A DNA stretch of 49,568 nucleotides from Andreesenia angusta. GTDB taxonomy: Bacteria > Bacillota > Clostridia > Tissierellales > Gottschalkiaceae. This document shows positions 19,249-26,866 of the stretch, piece by piece. Position numbers and translations under genes: made by a program. The notes under the pieces are model-generated. The model did not search any database. It worked only from the letters and a program-made list of their open reading frames with translations, and had not been told where the DNA came from. Every line of letters begins with the position of its first letter. The first letter of the stretch is position 1. The stretch is taken from positions 1 to 49,568 of the forward strand of contig NZ_MKIE01000011.1 in assembly GCF_001855385.1 (NCBI RefSeq), given 5' to 3'.

Positions 19249-19339
19249 TGGCGGAAAGAGTGGGATTCGAACCCACGAGACAGTTACCTGCCTACCCGCG
19301 TTCCAGGCGAGCGCCTTCGACCAACTCAGCCATCTTTCC
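19249..19339 (-). tRNA. tRNA-Ser (anticodon GGA)
   Basis: A 91-nt class II tRNA with a long variable arm. The acceptor GGAAAGA pairs with TCTTTCC; discriminator G is followed by an encoded CCA (19251-19249). The anticodon loop CTGGAAC gives anticodon GGA, reading UCC/UCU. It lies directly upstream of the SRP RNA gene on the same strand. Confidence 0.97.
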
Positions 19340-19388
19340 TTTTACAATGGCAATTATACACTATTCTAGAGAATAAGTCAATCCAGAC

Positions 19389-19859
19389 CTATCCTCTAAG
19401 TGTAGCCTTTATCTTGCTCGGAGACATTATTATATCTATGGCATCTGAAATAGACTTGGTGACTATGTCAGAGTACATAAAAAGCTTGCCGCTAGTGCCT
19501 TCGCTCTGCATAGTGCATATCGAAAGCCCTGCCACTTTGAACATCTCTATGTCGTTGTATCCATTCCCCACACATATGGAGTTTTTATCTCCTAGCGACT
19601 CCACCACTTTCCTCTTGTAGGTAGACACATCCTCTGAGTTTATGGTCTTTATAGTCACATCTAGGTCTTCGCACTCGACTTCGGCCGTTCCAAAAGTGTC
19701 CGCTGTAAGCACGTATACTTCGTAGTCCCTAGCCAGCATCTGGATCTTTTTCGCAACTCCGTCTATCAGCTTTCCGTCTATCGCTATAGTTCCATTGTAG
19801 TCAAAGACTATGTAGTCTATGTTGAGCTCCCCAAGCCCAGGTATATAAAAACTCTTCAT
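19389..19859 (-). CDS. HAD-superfamily hydrolase (soluble P-type-ATPase-like)
   Basis: A 156-residue protein with HAD motif I FDYNGTIAIDG (nucleophile Asp), motif II near VYVLTADTF (Thr), a Lys in KRKVVESLG and motif III/IV GNGYNDIEMF. There is no cap domain. This compact form resembles the phosphorylation domain of P-type ATPases, a group of stand-alone HAD proteins with unknown substrates. I chose ATG 19859, with GAGGGG eight bases upstream, over a TTG six codons earlier that overlaps that site. It is followed by tRNA-Ser and stands alone. Confidence 0.8.
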   Translation of the reverse strand: MKSFYIPGLGELNIDYIVFDYNGTIAIDGKLIDGVAKKIQMLARDYEVYVLTADTFGTAEVECEDLDVTIKTINSEDVSTYKRKVVESLGDKNSICVGNGYNDIEMFKVAGLSICTMQSEGTSGKLFMYSDIVTKSISDAIDIIMSPSKIKATLRG

Positions 19860-19957
19860 ATCCATTTCCCCTCTCAAGCTTGCTATCAGTCATATGCTAA
19901 TTATAATCCCGTTAATATTCTAGCACATTCTCAAGAGATAGTATAGATATGCCTGCT

Positions 19958-20941
19958 CTAAAAAAGTTTCAATTTTTCAGATTCCAAGAGCTCTTTGTCC
20001 CTCTGCATGTCGCTTCCCGTGGTTGTGAGGTAGTCACCTGTTATCATGCCGTTGACTCCTATTTTCATCCCTAGCTTCTGATAGTCTCCTAGACTGCTCC
20101 TGCCTCCGCCGTACCTTATCTCTACACTTGGAAGCACCAGCCTGTAGACAGCTATGGTCTTCAGCACTTCCATGGGGCTTATGGTCTCCATATTCTCAAG
20201 TGGAGTTCCTGGAATAGGGCAGAGTATATTTATTGGAATTGAATCCACGTCTAGCGCCTTGAGTTGGTACAGCATATCTATCCTGTCTTCTCTGGACTCT
20301 CCCATACCAAATATCCCGCCTGAGCAGACTTTAAGCCCCGCTCTCTTGGCTGACTTTATGGTCTCTAACCTCTCGTCGTAGGAGTGCGTAGTGCATATTT
20401 TTTCATAGTAGCTTCTGCTTGTCTCTAGATTGTGATGGTACATCTGAACTCCAGACTCCCTAAGCTCTACCATGTCCCCGTATCCAAGTGTTCCATGAGA
20501 CGCGCAGAGATGGAGCTCTGTGTCCTTCGAAAGCTTCCTGTACTGATCCACGACCTTTAGAAATTCCCCACTTCCGAGTTTCTTGCCGCTTGTGACTATG
20601 GAAAACCTGCGCACGCCCTCTCTTTCAACTTCTCCTGCGCTTCCCAGTATCTCAGTGTATTCCTTTAAACCGTAAGTCTCTATACCGGTGTTGTAGTGCG
20701 CAGACTGCGCACAGAACTTGCAGTCTTCAGAGCAGCTCCCATGCTTACCGCTCACTATGCTGCAGAGATTGAACATGTTTTGGTTGAAATAGCTGTGTAC
20801 CTCTCCGGACGCTTCGAACAGCTTTTCTAGCACTTCCTCGCTGTCGCACATCTCTAGGAGTTCTATGGCCTCTTGCCTGTCTACGTCAATCCCCTCTAGA
20901 GCTTTTTTCTTTACAGAATCAATCAGATTGTACTCGTTCAT
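19958..20941 (-). CDS. bioB: Biotin synthase
   Basis: A 327-residue radical-SAM enzyme with the cluster motif CSEDCKFCAQS (C-x3-C-x2-C) near residue 65, YHHNLETS, and the RYGGGR segment near the C-terminus that corresponds to the conserved Arg ligand region of the [2Fe-2S] cluster. It inserts sulfur into dethiobiotin. The start ATG follows the bioY TAG stop directly, with its ribosome site inside bioY, so the two are translationally coupled. No other bio genes are present, so dethiobiotin must be imported or made by genes elsewhere. Confidence 0.96.
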   Translation of the reverse strand: MNEYNLIDSVKKKALEGIDVDRQEAIELLEMCDSEEVLEKLFEASGEVHSYFNQNMFNLCSIVSGKHGSCSEDCKFCAQSAHYNTGIETYGLKEYTEILGSAGEVEREGVRRFSIVTSGKKLGSGEFLKVVDQYRKLSKDTELHLCASHGTLGYGDMVELRESGVQMYHHNLETSRSYYEKICTTHSYDERLETIKSAKRAGLKVCSGGIFGMGESREDRIDMLYQLKALDVDSIPINILCPIPGTPLENMETISPMEVLKTIAVYRLVLPSVEIRYGGGRSSLGDYQKLGMKIGVNGMITGDYLTTTGSDMQRDKELLESEKLKLF

Positions 20942-21505
20942 CTACAATTTCTCCCCTATCAATCCGTTTTCTTTAAGCCTTGGTATCAGCACACCGGCCA
21001 CTACCGAACCTATTCCGGCTATTATGGCGTCTTTAAGCGCAAACGGTAGCACTCCTACTTTCACAGCTCCCATTATATCTATAGGGCTCTCTAAGACGTA
21101 GTTGAGTATCGCGTATAGATATGATGCTCCTATTACGTAAGTAAGCGCAAGCCCTATCAGCGCTCCGCCAAAAGCCCTCGCTATGCTGAATGACTTTGAG
21201 CTTTCAACAGCTTTTCCCACTATAAATGCGCAGACTACAAACCCTATAAGGTATCCGAAAGTCGGGCTCATAACATGCCCTATTCCCCCTTTTCCCCCTG
21301 CGAATATCGGCAGTCCTACAAGCCCCATAAATACGTAGAGTATCTGGGACATAGCGCCTTTTTTGGCTCCCAGTACTGCACCTGAAAGTATGCACATCAG
21401 AAACTGAAGTGTCACAGGCACCGGTGGAATAGGTATTGAGATAAATGCTCCAACTGCTGTCAGTACTGCGAACATCGCCACAAGTATCATGTCTTTTGTC
21501 TTCAA
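20942..21505 (-). CDS. bioY: Biotin transporter substrate-binding subunit BioY
   Basis: A 187-residue integral membrane protein with six hydrophobic segments, the S component of an ECF-type biotin importer. Family features include SIPIPPVPVTLQ near the N-terminus, GAKKGAMSQILYVFMGL and GGKGGIGHVMSPTFGYLIGF. The start TTG 21505 has GAGGTG six bases upstream. It is the first gene of the bioY-bioB unit behind a promoter that overlaps a BirA-type operator. No ecfA/ecfT genes are nearby, so it would rely on a shared energising module. Confidence 0.93.
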   Translation of the reverse strand: MKTKDMILVAMFAVLTAVGAFISIPIPPVPVTLQFLMCILSGAVLGAKKGAMSQILYVFMGLVGLPIFAGGKGGIGHVMSPTFGYLIGFVVCAFIVGKAVESSKSFSIARAFGGALIGLALTYVIGASYLYAILNYVLESPIDIMGAVKVGVLPFALKDAIIAGIGSVVAGVLIPRLKENGLIGEKL

Positions 21506-21549
21506 AAAAATCACCTCTTCAAATTTTATGATCAGCTAAGCTATACTAT

Positions 21550-21578
21550 ATTCTAATCTCTCGCCTAACCATTGTCAA
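21550..21578 (-). promoter_or_regulatory. Promoter of bioY-bioB
   Basis: On the minus strand TTGACA (21578-21573), 17-nt spacer and TAGAAT (21555-21550). The -35 box is part of the TTGTCAAC/GTTGACAA inverted repeat, so a bound repressor would block RNA polymerase. Confidence 0.82.
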
Positions 21579-21622
21579 CCCGTTATTTATTCTTAGTTGA
21601 CAATAGCTCGTGAAGTTGACAA
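21572..21622. promoter_or_regulatory. BirA-type biotin operator with an extra half-site
   Basis: A perfect inverted repeat TTGTCAAC (21572-21579), N16, GTTGACAA (21596-21603) matches the known layout of biotin repressor sites in Firmicutes. A third copy GTTGACAA lies at 21615-21622. Both right-hand copies contain TTGACA in the + direction and could be -35 boxes for the divergent gene at 21676 (for example TTGACA 21597, 17 nt, CAATAT 21620). Confidence 0.75.
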
Positions 21623-21675
21623 TATCCGCCTGCAGTAGTAACCTCTTTTTATACAATTCGAAATGGGGGATCAGA

Positions 21676-21855
21676 TTGAAATTAAGTAAGAAATCTAAAA
21701 GCGTGCTTGTAAGCGCGGCTTTTTCAGCTTTATTCGGACTCTTGATGACATTTTGGGGAATGGGAAGGTATAGCGAGGACAAGCTTATATCTTTTCTTCT
21801 CTACACTGCCATGTTCTTTATACTTCATAGGGCAATGTCAAGCAAGTGGAAGTGA
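21676..21855 (+). CDS. Small membrane protein, possibly biotin-regulated (unknown)
   Basis: A 59-residue ORF from TTG 21676, with GGGGGA five bases upstream. It has a basic N-terminus (KLSKKSKS), one hydrophobic segment (about 8-26), a short polar stretch RYSEDK, and a second hydrophobic segment (about 34-50), so two membrane helices are likely. No family is recognised. It is divergent from bioY across the BirA-type operator, so shared biotin control is plausible but unproven. The frame stays open further upstream, but those starts lack ribosome sites. Confidence 0.6.
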   Translation: MKLSKKSKSVLVSAAFSALFGLLMTFWGMGRYSEDKLISFLLYTAMFFILHRAMSSKWK

Positions 21856-21930
21856 TATCTTGTTTTCTAACAACAGCAAAATTTTGGAGATCAAAAAACT
21901 TGAAGCCTTATAACTAAACTTAAAGTAAAA

Positions 21931-21953
21931 AAGAGGAGGCTAGGCCTCCTCTT
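21931..21953 (-). terminator. Terminator overlapping the sensor kinase stop codon
   Basis: On the minus strand AAGAGGAGGC-CTA-GCCTCCTCTT, a perfect 10-bp stem, followed by TTTTTTAC. The first arm encodes the last codons of the kinase gene and the stop codon TAG lies at the loop. Confidence 0.9.
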
Positions 21954-23349
21954 TCAGGGGTATTACAAGTGTAACAGTAGTTCCTTCGTCAACTTCGCTG
22001 TCAACTCTAAGCTCTCCCTTGTGCAGATTCATTATCTCTTTGCTTATGGCAAGACCTATGCCGCTTCCCGACTTCTTGCTCTTTCCCTTGAAGAACTTCT
22101 CATATATATGGTCCAAATCTTCTTTCGGAATCCCTATGCCCTCGTCTCTTATCTTCACGTAGACATATTCCTCGTCGCTGTCGGCTTCTACGTATACGTC
22201 TTTGCCCTCTGGAGTGAACTTTATGGCGTTATCTATTATATTTATAAAAACTTGTTTCAGCCTGTTCTTGTCTCCCACGACTAGCGGAAGTTCCTCTGTC
22301 CGATGATATAGCAAGTCTATACCGTCTTTTTTAGCCCTCAGCCTGGCTATGCTGACTATGTCCTCTAGCTCCGACCTTATGTCCACATCCTCTAGGTGGA
22401 GCACTATCCTTCCGCTCTCCATCTTTGAAAAGTCCAGCAGCTCCTCGACCATCTGTGAAAGTCTTGTAGTCTCTTTTATTATTATGTTGAGTCCAAGCCT
22501 CGCCTCTTCCTTGTCCTCGAAGTCCCCAGTGACTATTGTCTCGCTCCAGCCCTTTATGGAAGTGAGTGGAGTCCTGAGCTCATGCGAAATAGAGGATATG
22601 AACTCGTTTTTCAGATTGGCGCTGTTTACTATCTCCCCCGCCATGTAGTTTATGGTGTCTGCGAGTTCACCTATTTCGTCGTTGTAGTGCTTCTCTATAC
22701 GTTCGGAAAACTGTCCTTCAGCCATCTTCTTGGCCACTTCGTTTATCTCGTTAAGCGGGTTTATGATGGACTTGCTGAAGAGCACGCTCATCATCATCAT
22801 CATAGCCACCGTCAGCAGCACGAAGAGCATAGACACCATAAATATCTTTATTATAGTCTTGTTCGCCTCTTCAAGCGATGTGATATACCTTATGGCGCCT
22901 ATCACTTCTCCAGAAGCTCTCTCTATCGGGCTAGACGCAGCCATTATCCTCTCCTCTGTCTCGGGGTCCCTGCCCTGCCAGGTCCCGAGATTTCCCTTCA
23001 GTGCCTCTGTATAGTCGCTTGTGTCTATTGTTCTATCCACGTAGAACCCGCTCGAGCTCACTATCACATCCCCCGAAGTATCGACTATCTGAAATTCAAG
23101 GCTTTCGTCATCTCTTCTCGGAAAATCTCTGACCATCCTGTCGGCTATCTCCTCTAGAGTGTAGTCGCTGCTGTCTAGGTATATATGGTAGAATTGAGTT
23201 GTATCGACAGCCCTGTCTGAAACTCTTCTGGATATATCGCCGTAGTAGTAGTTTTTTATGAAAATCATAAAGCCTATCTCCAGCACCATCAGCACTGCCA
23301 GTATTATTATCACATAGTTATAGACCCATCTCTTTTTTATTCCTTGCAC
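21940..23349 (-). CDS. Membrane sensor histidine kinase
   Basis: A 469-residue kinase: membrane helix about 10-30, extracellular sensor about 32-165 with the Cache-like TSGDVIVSSSG stretch, second helix about 172-200 with a run of Met residues, HAMP about 195-250, HisKA with the phospho-acceptor in SHELRTPLTS, and HATPase_c with N-box NIIDNAIKFTP, G1 DEGIGIP and G2 GSGIGLAIS. The start is taken as GTG 23349 with AAGGA eight bases upstream and one base after the regulator's stop; a longer form would overlap the regulator gene. It phosphorylates the adjacent response regulator. No PAS domain is evident, so it is not a typical WalK. The stimulus is unknown. Confidence 0.92.
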   Translation of the reverse strand: MQGIKKRWVYNYVIIILAVLMVLEIGFMIFIKNYYYGDISRRVSDRAVDTTQFYHIYLDSSDYTLEEIADRMVRDFPRRDDESLEFQIVDTSGDVIVSSSGFYVDRTIDTSDYTEALKGNLGTWQGRDPETEERIMAASSPIERASGEVIGAIRYITSLEEANKTIIKIFMVSMLFVLLTVAMMMMMSVLFSKSIINPLNEINEVAKKMAEGQFSERIEKHYNDEIGELADTINYMAGEIVNSANLKNEFISSISHELRTPLTSIKGWSETIVTGDFEDKEEARLGLNIIIKETTRLSQMVEELLDFSKMESGRIVLHLEDVDIRSELEDIVSIARLRAKKDGIDLLYHRTEELPLVVGDKNRLKQVFINIIDNAIKFTPEGKDVYVEADSDEEYVYVKIRDEGIGIPKEDLDHIYEKFFKGKSKKSGSGIGLAISKEIMNLHKGELRVDSEVDEGTTVTLVIPLKEEA

Positions 23350-23350
23350 T

Positions 23351-24043
23351 CTAGTCTTCCTTTCTCCATCTATAACCATACCCCCATACGGTCTTTATGT
23401 GTTTAGGGTTCGAAGGGTCGTCTTCCACCTTTCTTCTGAGCCTTCTTATATTCACGTCGACTATCTTAGGGTCTCCGAAGTAGTTCTCTCCCCATACGTT
23501 GTTCAGTATGTCCTCCCTCGTAAGCGACTGTTCTTCGTTCTCTATGAAAAGCTTTATTATAGAGTACTCTATCTGTGTAAGGTCGACTTCCTTCCCGTTC
23601 TTGTAGACTACCCTAGCAGACGGATCTATTTTGAAAGGTCCTGACTCCAGCTTCCCGCTGCCATCTCCCTTCAAGAGCTCTACCCTTCTGACCACCGCAT
23701 CTATCCGCGCCACAAGCTCTGCTGGGCTGAAAGGCTTTGCCATGTAGTCGTCCGCCCCCATAGTAAGCCCTGATATCTTGTCGAGCTCTTGGGATTTAGC
23801 TGTGAGCATTATTATTCCCATGGTCCTGTCTTTTTCCCTTATCTTCTTGCATACCTCTAGCCCATCTATGCCTGGAAGCATGACATCAAGCACTGCCATG
23901 TCTATATCGTCATTTTGCTCCACTATTTCAAGCGCCTCTTCTCCTGTCCCTGCTTGAAGCACCTCATAGCCTGCGCGCTTAAGGTTTATAACTATAAACG
24001 CCCTTATATCATCCTCATCTTCTAGAACTAAAACCTTGGCCAT
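23351..24043 (-). CDS. OmpR/PhoB-family response regulator
   Basis: A 230-residue regulator with an N-terminal receiver (acidic EDED at 8-11, phospho-acceptor Asp in AVLDVMLPGIDG near 55, Thr in MLTAK, Lys in AKPFSP) and a C-terminal winged-helix DNA-binding domain (VNIRRLRRKVEDD, then TVWGYGYRW). It is encoded between the lipoprotein and the kinase, 2 nt after the lipoprotein stop, forming one operon. Target genes are unknown. Confidence 0.95.
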   Translation of the reverse strand: MAKVLVLEDEDDIRAFIVINLKRAGYEVLQAGTGEEALEIVEQNDDIDMAVLDVMLPGIDGLEVCKKIREKDRTMGIIMLTAKSQELDKISGLTMGADDYMAKPFSPAELVARIDAVVRRVELLKGDGSGKLESGPFKIDPSARVVYKNGKEVDLTQIEYSIIKLFIENEEQSLTREDILNNVWGENYFGDPKIVDVNIRRLRRKVEDDPSNPKHIKTVWGYGYRWRKED

Positions 24044-24045
24044 TT

Positions 24046-24852
24046 CTAATCCTCCTCCTCACTTTTTAGCTTACCCTCTGCATCTAATTCCAGAAACACT
24101 CTTTCCATTTCCTCTGTTTGGCTGTAAAACTCAAGCGCCACCCTTGCATTTCCACCTTCTCGCTCAACTGCCGACATGTCCACGACTTCTCTTTTGTCTA
24201 AAAGATCTTCGCTTATAAACTCCATCTGACTGCTTCCTCGATTAAAGCTGTAGTAGTCAACCGATATAGCCCTCTCCTCTTGGTTGAGTATTATAATGTC
24301 GGAGCTTCCATTCTTGTCTAGGTCGTATATGACGTACTTGCTGTAGTCTATCTCGAAAAGCTTGTTGGGGTCCTTTCTGTAGGAGTATATGCTCATCTTG
24401 TATCTCCCAGTCTGGGACCTCTTGTCCGATGTGTTTATCACTAGCTCTTTCAGGCCGTCGCCCGTCACATCGGCCAACATCATTTCTTCAAACAATCTTC
24501 CCGGAACTTCCTCTTCCAACACGACTTCATAGCTTCCTCCGCTTTCTTCAAATACGCTCATGTGAAGAGAGCCTTCCTGTTCTTTTGAGTAAAAAACAAG
24601 TACTTCGTTTTTCCCGTCTCCATCTATATCCGACTTCTTCACAGCCGAAAGCCCTTGGTCTGAACTTATATTTTCAAGCTTAGCATCCTCGGACAAGCTC
24701 TCTTCCAGCATGCTGCTTATTCTCTCGTCTTCTTCGAACAATTTTGGAGGCTCAAGCAGCTCTTCAGGCGATACCCTCCAGTTGCACCCAGTGAGTCCTA
24801 TTGCAAGAGCAATTAGAACGAGTATACACTTAGTTTTTTTTATAACAATCAT
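24046..24852 (-). CDS. Lipoprotein with FG-GAP/VCBS-like repeats, first gene of the two-component operon
   Basis: A 268-residue lipoprotein. The N-terminal signal is basic (IKKTK), then hydrophobic, ending in lipobox LTGC (Cys23). The mature part contains three calcium-loop-like motifs, DIDGDGKNEV, DVTGDGLKEL and DLDKNGSSDI, spaced about 55-65 residues apart, as in beta-propeller FG-GAP repeat proteins. An AGAGAGG lies just before the ATG, rather close. It precedes and is coupled to the regulator and kinase, suggesting an extracellular accessory that modulates the kinase or is needed for the envelope response; this is inference. A TATAAT -10 lies about 45 nt upstream. Confidence 0.8.
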   Translation of the reverse strand: MIVIKKTKCILVLIALAIGLTGCNWRVSPEELLEPPKLFEEDERISSMLEESLSEDAKLENISSDQGLSAVKKSDIDGDGKNEVLVFYSKEQEGSLHMSVFEESGGSYEVVLEEEVPGRLFEEMMLADVTGDGLKELVINTSDKRSQTGRYKMSIYSYRKDPNKLFEIDYSKYVIYDLDKNGSSDIIILNQEERAISVDYYSFNRGSSQMEFISEDLLDKREVVDMSAVEREGGNARVALEFYSQTEEMERVFLELDAEGKLKSEEED

Positions 24853-24953
24853 CCTCTCTGCTCTAAGGCCTTGCGGCCTAATAACCTGATTATACATCAT
24901 TATACCCACAGTTAGAAGATTACAAATGTTTTAAAATACTTTTCTAAGAAAAA

Positions 24954-24970
24954 AAGAGCCCTAGGCTCTT
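24954..24970 (-). terminator. Terminator after lipA
   Basis: On the minus strand AAGAGCC-TAG-GGCTCTT, a perfect 7-bp stem, is followed by TTTTTTTC directly after the lipA stop. It ends the transcript from the glycine-cleavage/lipoate region. Confidence 0.88.
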
Positions 24971-25840
24971 TTATTCTGCTGATTCCGAAGCAGCAAACAT
25001 GTCCGCTGCCTTGTATGAACTTCTAACTAGAGGGCTTGATGCCACAAACTTAAATCCAAGCGCCAATGCCTCCTCTTTGTACTTCTCAAACTGGTCAGGA
25101 TGAACGTACTCCACAAGCTCAACATGCTCATCTGAAGGTGGCAGATACTGTCCTACCGTCAGGAAGTCGCACCCTTTTTCCCTCAAGTCCTTGAAAACCT
25201 GTATTACTTCCTCTTCTTTCTCGCCAAGACCTAGCATTATACCTGTCTTTGTGAGCATGTTAGGATCAATTTTCTTGCTGTTCTCAAGCACTTCAAGTGA
25301 CCTTTCGTATATCGCCATCGGCCTTACATCAGGGTATAGCCTTGGAACTGTCTCTATATTGTGGTTCAGTATATCCGGCTTTGCATCTACAACTACTTTA
25401 AGGGCGTCTACATCTCCCTGCAGGTCTGGTATAAGCACTTCCACTATTATCTTTGGATCCTTCTCTTTTATGGCTCTTATAGTCTTGGCGAAATGCTCAG
25501 CTCCACCGTCCTTTAGGTCGTCCCTTGTAACCGAAGTTATAACCACGTGCTGAAGTCCCAGCTTTACAGTTGCCTCTGCTACATTCTCAGGCTCTTCTGG
25601 ATTTACAGCCTCTACAGGATTGCTGCTCACGTTGCAGAATCTACAGTTTCTAGTGCACTCTCTTCCAAGTATCATAAAAGTGGCCGTTCTCTTGCTGAAA
25701 CACTCTGCCCTGTTCGGACAGTTTGCAGCTTCACATACGGTGTTAAGAGACAGGTCCTCCAGTATATGCTTTACATATCCCAGATTTTCTCCTTCTCTTT
25801 TCTTTATTCTAAGCCATTCAGGTTTTCTCTTTATAATCAT
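24971..25840 (-). CDS. lipA: Lipoyl synthase
   Basis: A 289-residue radical-SAM enzyme with both clusters visible: the auxiliary set [12 protein letters not shown] (C-x4-C-x5-C) and the radical-SAM motif CTRNCRFC (C-x3-C-x2-C), plus the C-terminal RSSY motif whose Ser ligates the auxiliary cluster. It inserts two sulfurs into octanoyl groups on GcvH or other lipoyl domains. It lies 2 nt after lipB and is cotranscribed; gcvH in the same cluster is the obvious local substrate. Confidence 0.97.
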   Translation of the reverse strand: MIIKRKPEWLRIKKREGENLGYVKHILEDLSLNTVCEAANCPNRAECFSKRTATFMILGRECTRNCRFCNVSSNPVEAVNPEEPENVAEATVKLGLQHVVITSVTRDDLKDGGAEHFAKTIRAIKEKDPKIIVEVLIPDLQGDVDALKVVVDAKPDILNHNIETVPRLYPDVRPMAIYERSLEVLENSKKIDPNMLTKTGIMLGLGEKEEEVIQVFKDLREKGCDFLTVGQYLPPSDEHVELVEYVHPDQFEKYKEEALALGFKFVASSPLVRSSYKAADMFAASESAE

Positions 25841-25842
25841 CT

Positions 25843-26505
25843 CTACGCCTCCGTTACGAATTCAACTTCGTCATAATTAAATACTTCACAGAAATACTTT
25901 AAAACCTTCTCGTTTACATCTTTGAAGTCCTGCTTAGCTCCAAGCTCGAACTCTAGCGAAGTTGCCTCTCTTCCTGTTATTCCACAAGGCACTATATATT
26001 TAAAATGGTCCAGATTTGTGTTCACATTAAACGCAAACCCATGCATGGTAACCCATCTCTTTACAGAAAATCCAACCGCCGTTATCTTCTTGTTGTTCAC
26101 CCATACTCCATTGTTTATCTCGTCTCTGTAGGACTCCAACCCATACTCCTTATGAGTTAGCCTTATTATCATTTCCTCTATATTGTACACATAGTCTTTA
26201 ACTCCAAGTCTATGTCCCTTTAAATTTATTATGGGGTATCCCACTATCTGCCCCGGTCCATGGTAGGTTACGTCCCCACCTCTTCCTATATTTACGACTT
26301 CGATTCCTTCACTTTTAAGCGCTTCATCTGAAGCTATTATATTTTCCCTTTTGCCAGATCTTCCAAGTGTCAGCACTGGATTGTGCTCCACTAAGATAAG
26401 CGTATCCTCTATTTCATCTTTCTGCCTTTTATCTAAATACTCTTCCTGCAATTTAAGTGTTTCGTTGTAGTCACGCTTTCCGAGAGATAATACTTGTAAT
26501 TTCAA
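25843..26505 (-). CDS. lipB: Octanoyltransferase LipB
   Basis: A 220-residue enzyme with the family segments [29 protein letters not shown] with the catalytic Lys, and [12 protein letters not shown] with the catalytic Cys. It transfers octanoate from acyl carrier protein to GcvH before LipA acts. The start is TTG 26505 with AGGAG ten bases upstream; a longer reading from 26565 runs back through a terminator hairpin and is rejected. Transcription must pass the hairpin at 26536-26558 or start just after it. Confidence 0.95.
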   Translation of the reverse strand: MKLQVLSLGKRDYNETLKLQEEYLDKRQKDEIEDTLILVEHNPVLTLGRSGKRENIIASDEALKSEGIEVVNIGRGGDVTYHGPGQIVGYPIINLKGHRLGVKDYVYNIEEMIIRLTHKEYGLESYRDEINNGVWVNNKKITAVGFSVKRWVTMHGFAFNVNTNLDHFKYIVPCGITGREATSLEFELGAKQDFKDVNEKVLKYFCEVFNYDEVEFVTEA

Positions 26506-26535
26506 TTTCGAACATCTCCTATTTTTAATTAAAAA

Positions 26536-26558
26536 TACCCTCTTGTTACAAGAGGGTA
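26536..26558 (-). terminator. Terminator/attenuator between the selenoprotein gene and lipB
   Basis: A perfect 10-bp stem TACCCTCTTG/CAAGAGGGTA with a 3-nt loop is followed on the minus strand by TTTTTAATT. It lies 6 nt after the selenoprotein stop and 31 nt before lipB, so it should lower lipBA expression relative to the genes upstream. Confidence 0.88.
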
Positions 26559-26564
26559 TCTTCA

Positions 26565-26852
26565 TTAAACTAACTGATATCTGTAGATAAGTGTTGCTTC
26601 ACCGTTTCTCTCTTTTACACCAGCTTTTAGTATCTTAGCTTTTTGTCCTTCAACTTCTACTTCGTCAACTGACTCCATATATTTTGATACAGCTTCTGAG
26701 TACTCTATAGCCACAGGTTCTTTCACTCCCCACGGAAGTGCCATTACAGTTACGGCGTCTCAAGTATCACATATATTAGCTTTTCTATCAGCTATAGACG
26801 CTGTTAAGCTGTCTATTAGAGCTTTTTCTACATTACCATCTTGTGCGAACAT
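26565..26852 (-). CDS. Small selenoprotein with Cys-x-x-Sec motif, glycine-cleavage/lipoate locus
   Basis: A 95-residue gene visible only if the in-frame TGA at 26762-26760 (codon 31) is read as selenocysteine. A perfect AGGAGG lies nine bases before ATG 26852. The reading frame is open on both sides of the TGA and ends at TAA 26565, just before a terminator. The sequence around the TGA is ANICDT-Sec-DAVTVMALPWG, giving Cys28-x-x-Sec31, a redox-type motif. A SECIS-like hairpin follows (26724-26740). The N-terminal third is helical and the C-terminal part has alternating beta-like segments (DEVEVEGQKAKIL, EATLIYRYQLV). No signal peptide or membrane segment. I do not recognise the family. It sits between gcvPB and lipB, suggesting a redox task tied to lipoylated GcvH. 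A sequencing error or pseudogene is the alternative, made unlikely by the ribosome site, hairpin and clean downstream frame. Confidence 0.82.
26724..26740 (-). promoter_or_regulatory. SECIS-like hairpin in the selenoprotein mRNA
   Basis: On the minus strand CACUUCC (26740-26734) pairs with GGGAGUG (26730-26724), seven base pairs including one U-G, closing a GUG loop. The stem begins 20 nt after the UGA and the loop starts with G. This agrees with what is known of bacterial SECIS elements: a stem-loop a short distance downstream of UGA, within the coding sequence, with a G at the start of the loop. Confidence 0.7.
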
Positions 26853-26866
26853 TTAAAATTACCTCC

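Noticed and set aside
22582..23157. 191-codon + strand ORF opposite the sensor kinase
   Set aside because: Antisense shadow of HisKA/HAMP coding sequence; no ribosome site and no plausible domain.
26506..26565. Longer lipB reading starting at 26565
   Set aside because: It would translate through the terminator hairpin at 26536-26558 and start on the stop of the selenoprotein gene; TTG 26505 has a proper ribosome site and matches LipB length.
26565..26852. Reading the TGA at 26760-26762 as a real stop or a Trp codon
   Set aside because: A 30-residue product would leave the long open downstream frame, C-terminal codons and SECIS-like hairpin unexplained; a Trp reading of TGA is not expected in this group.
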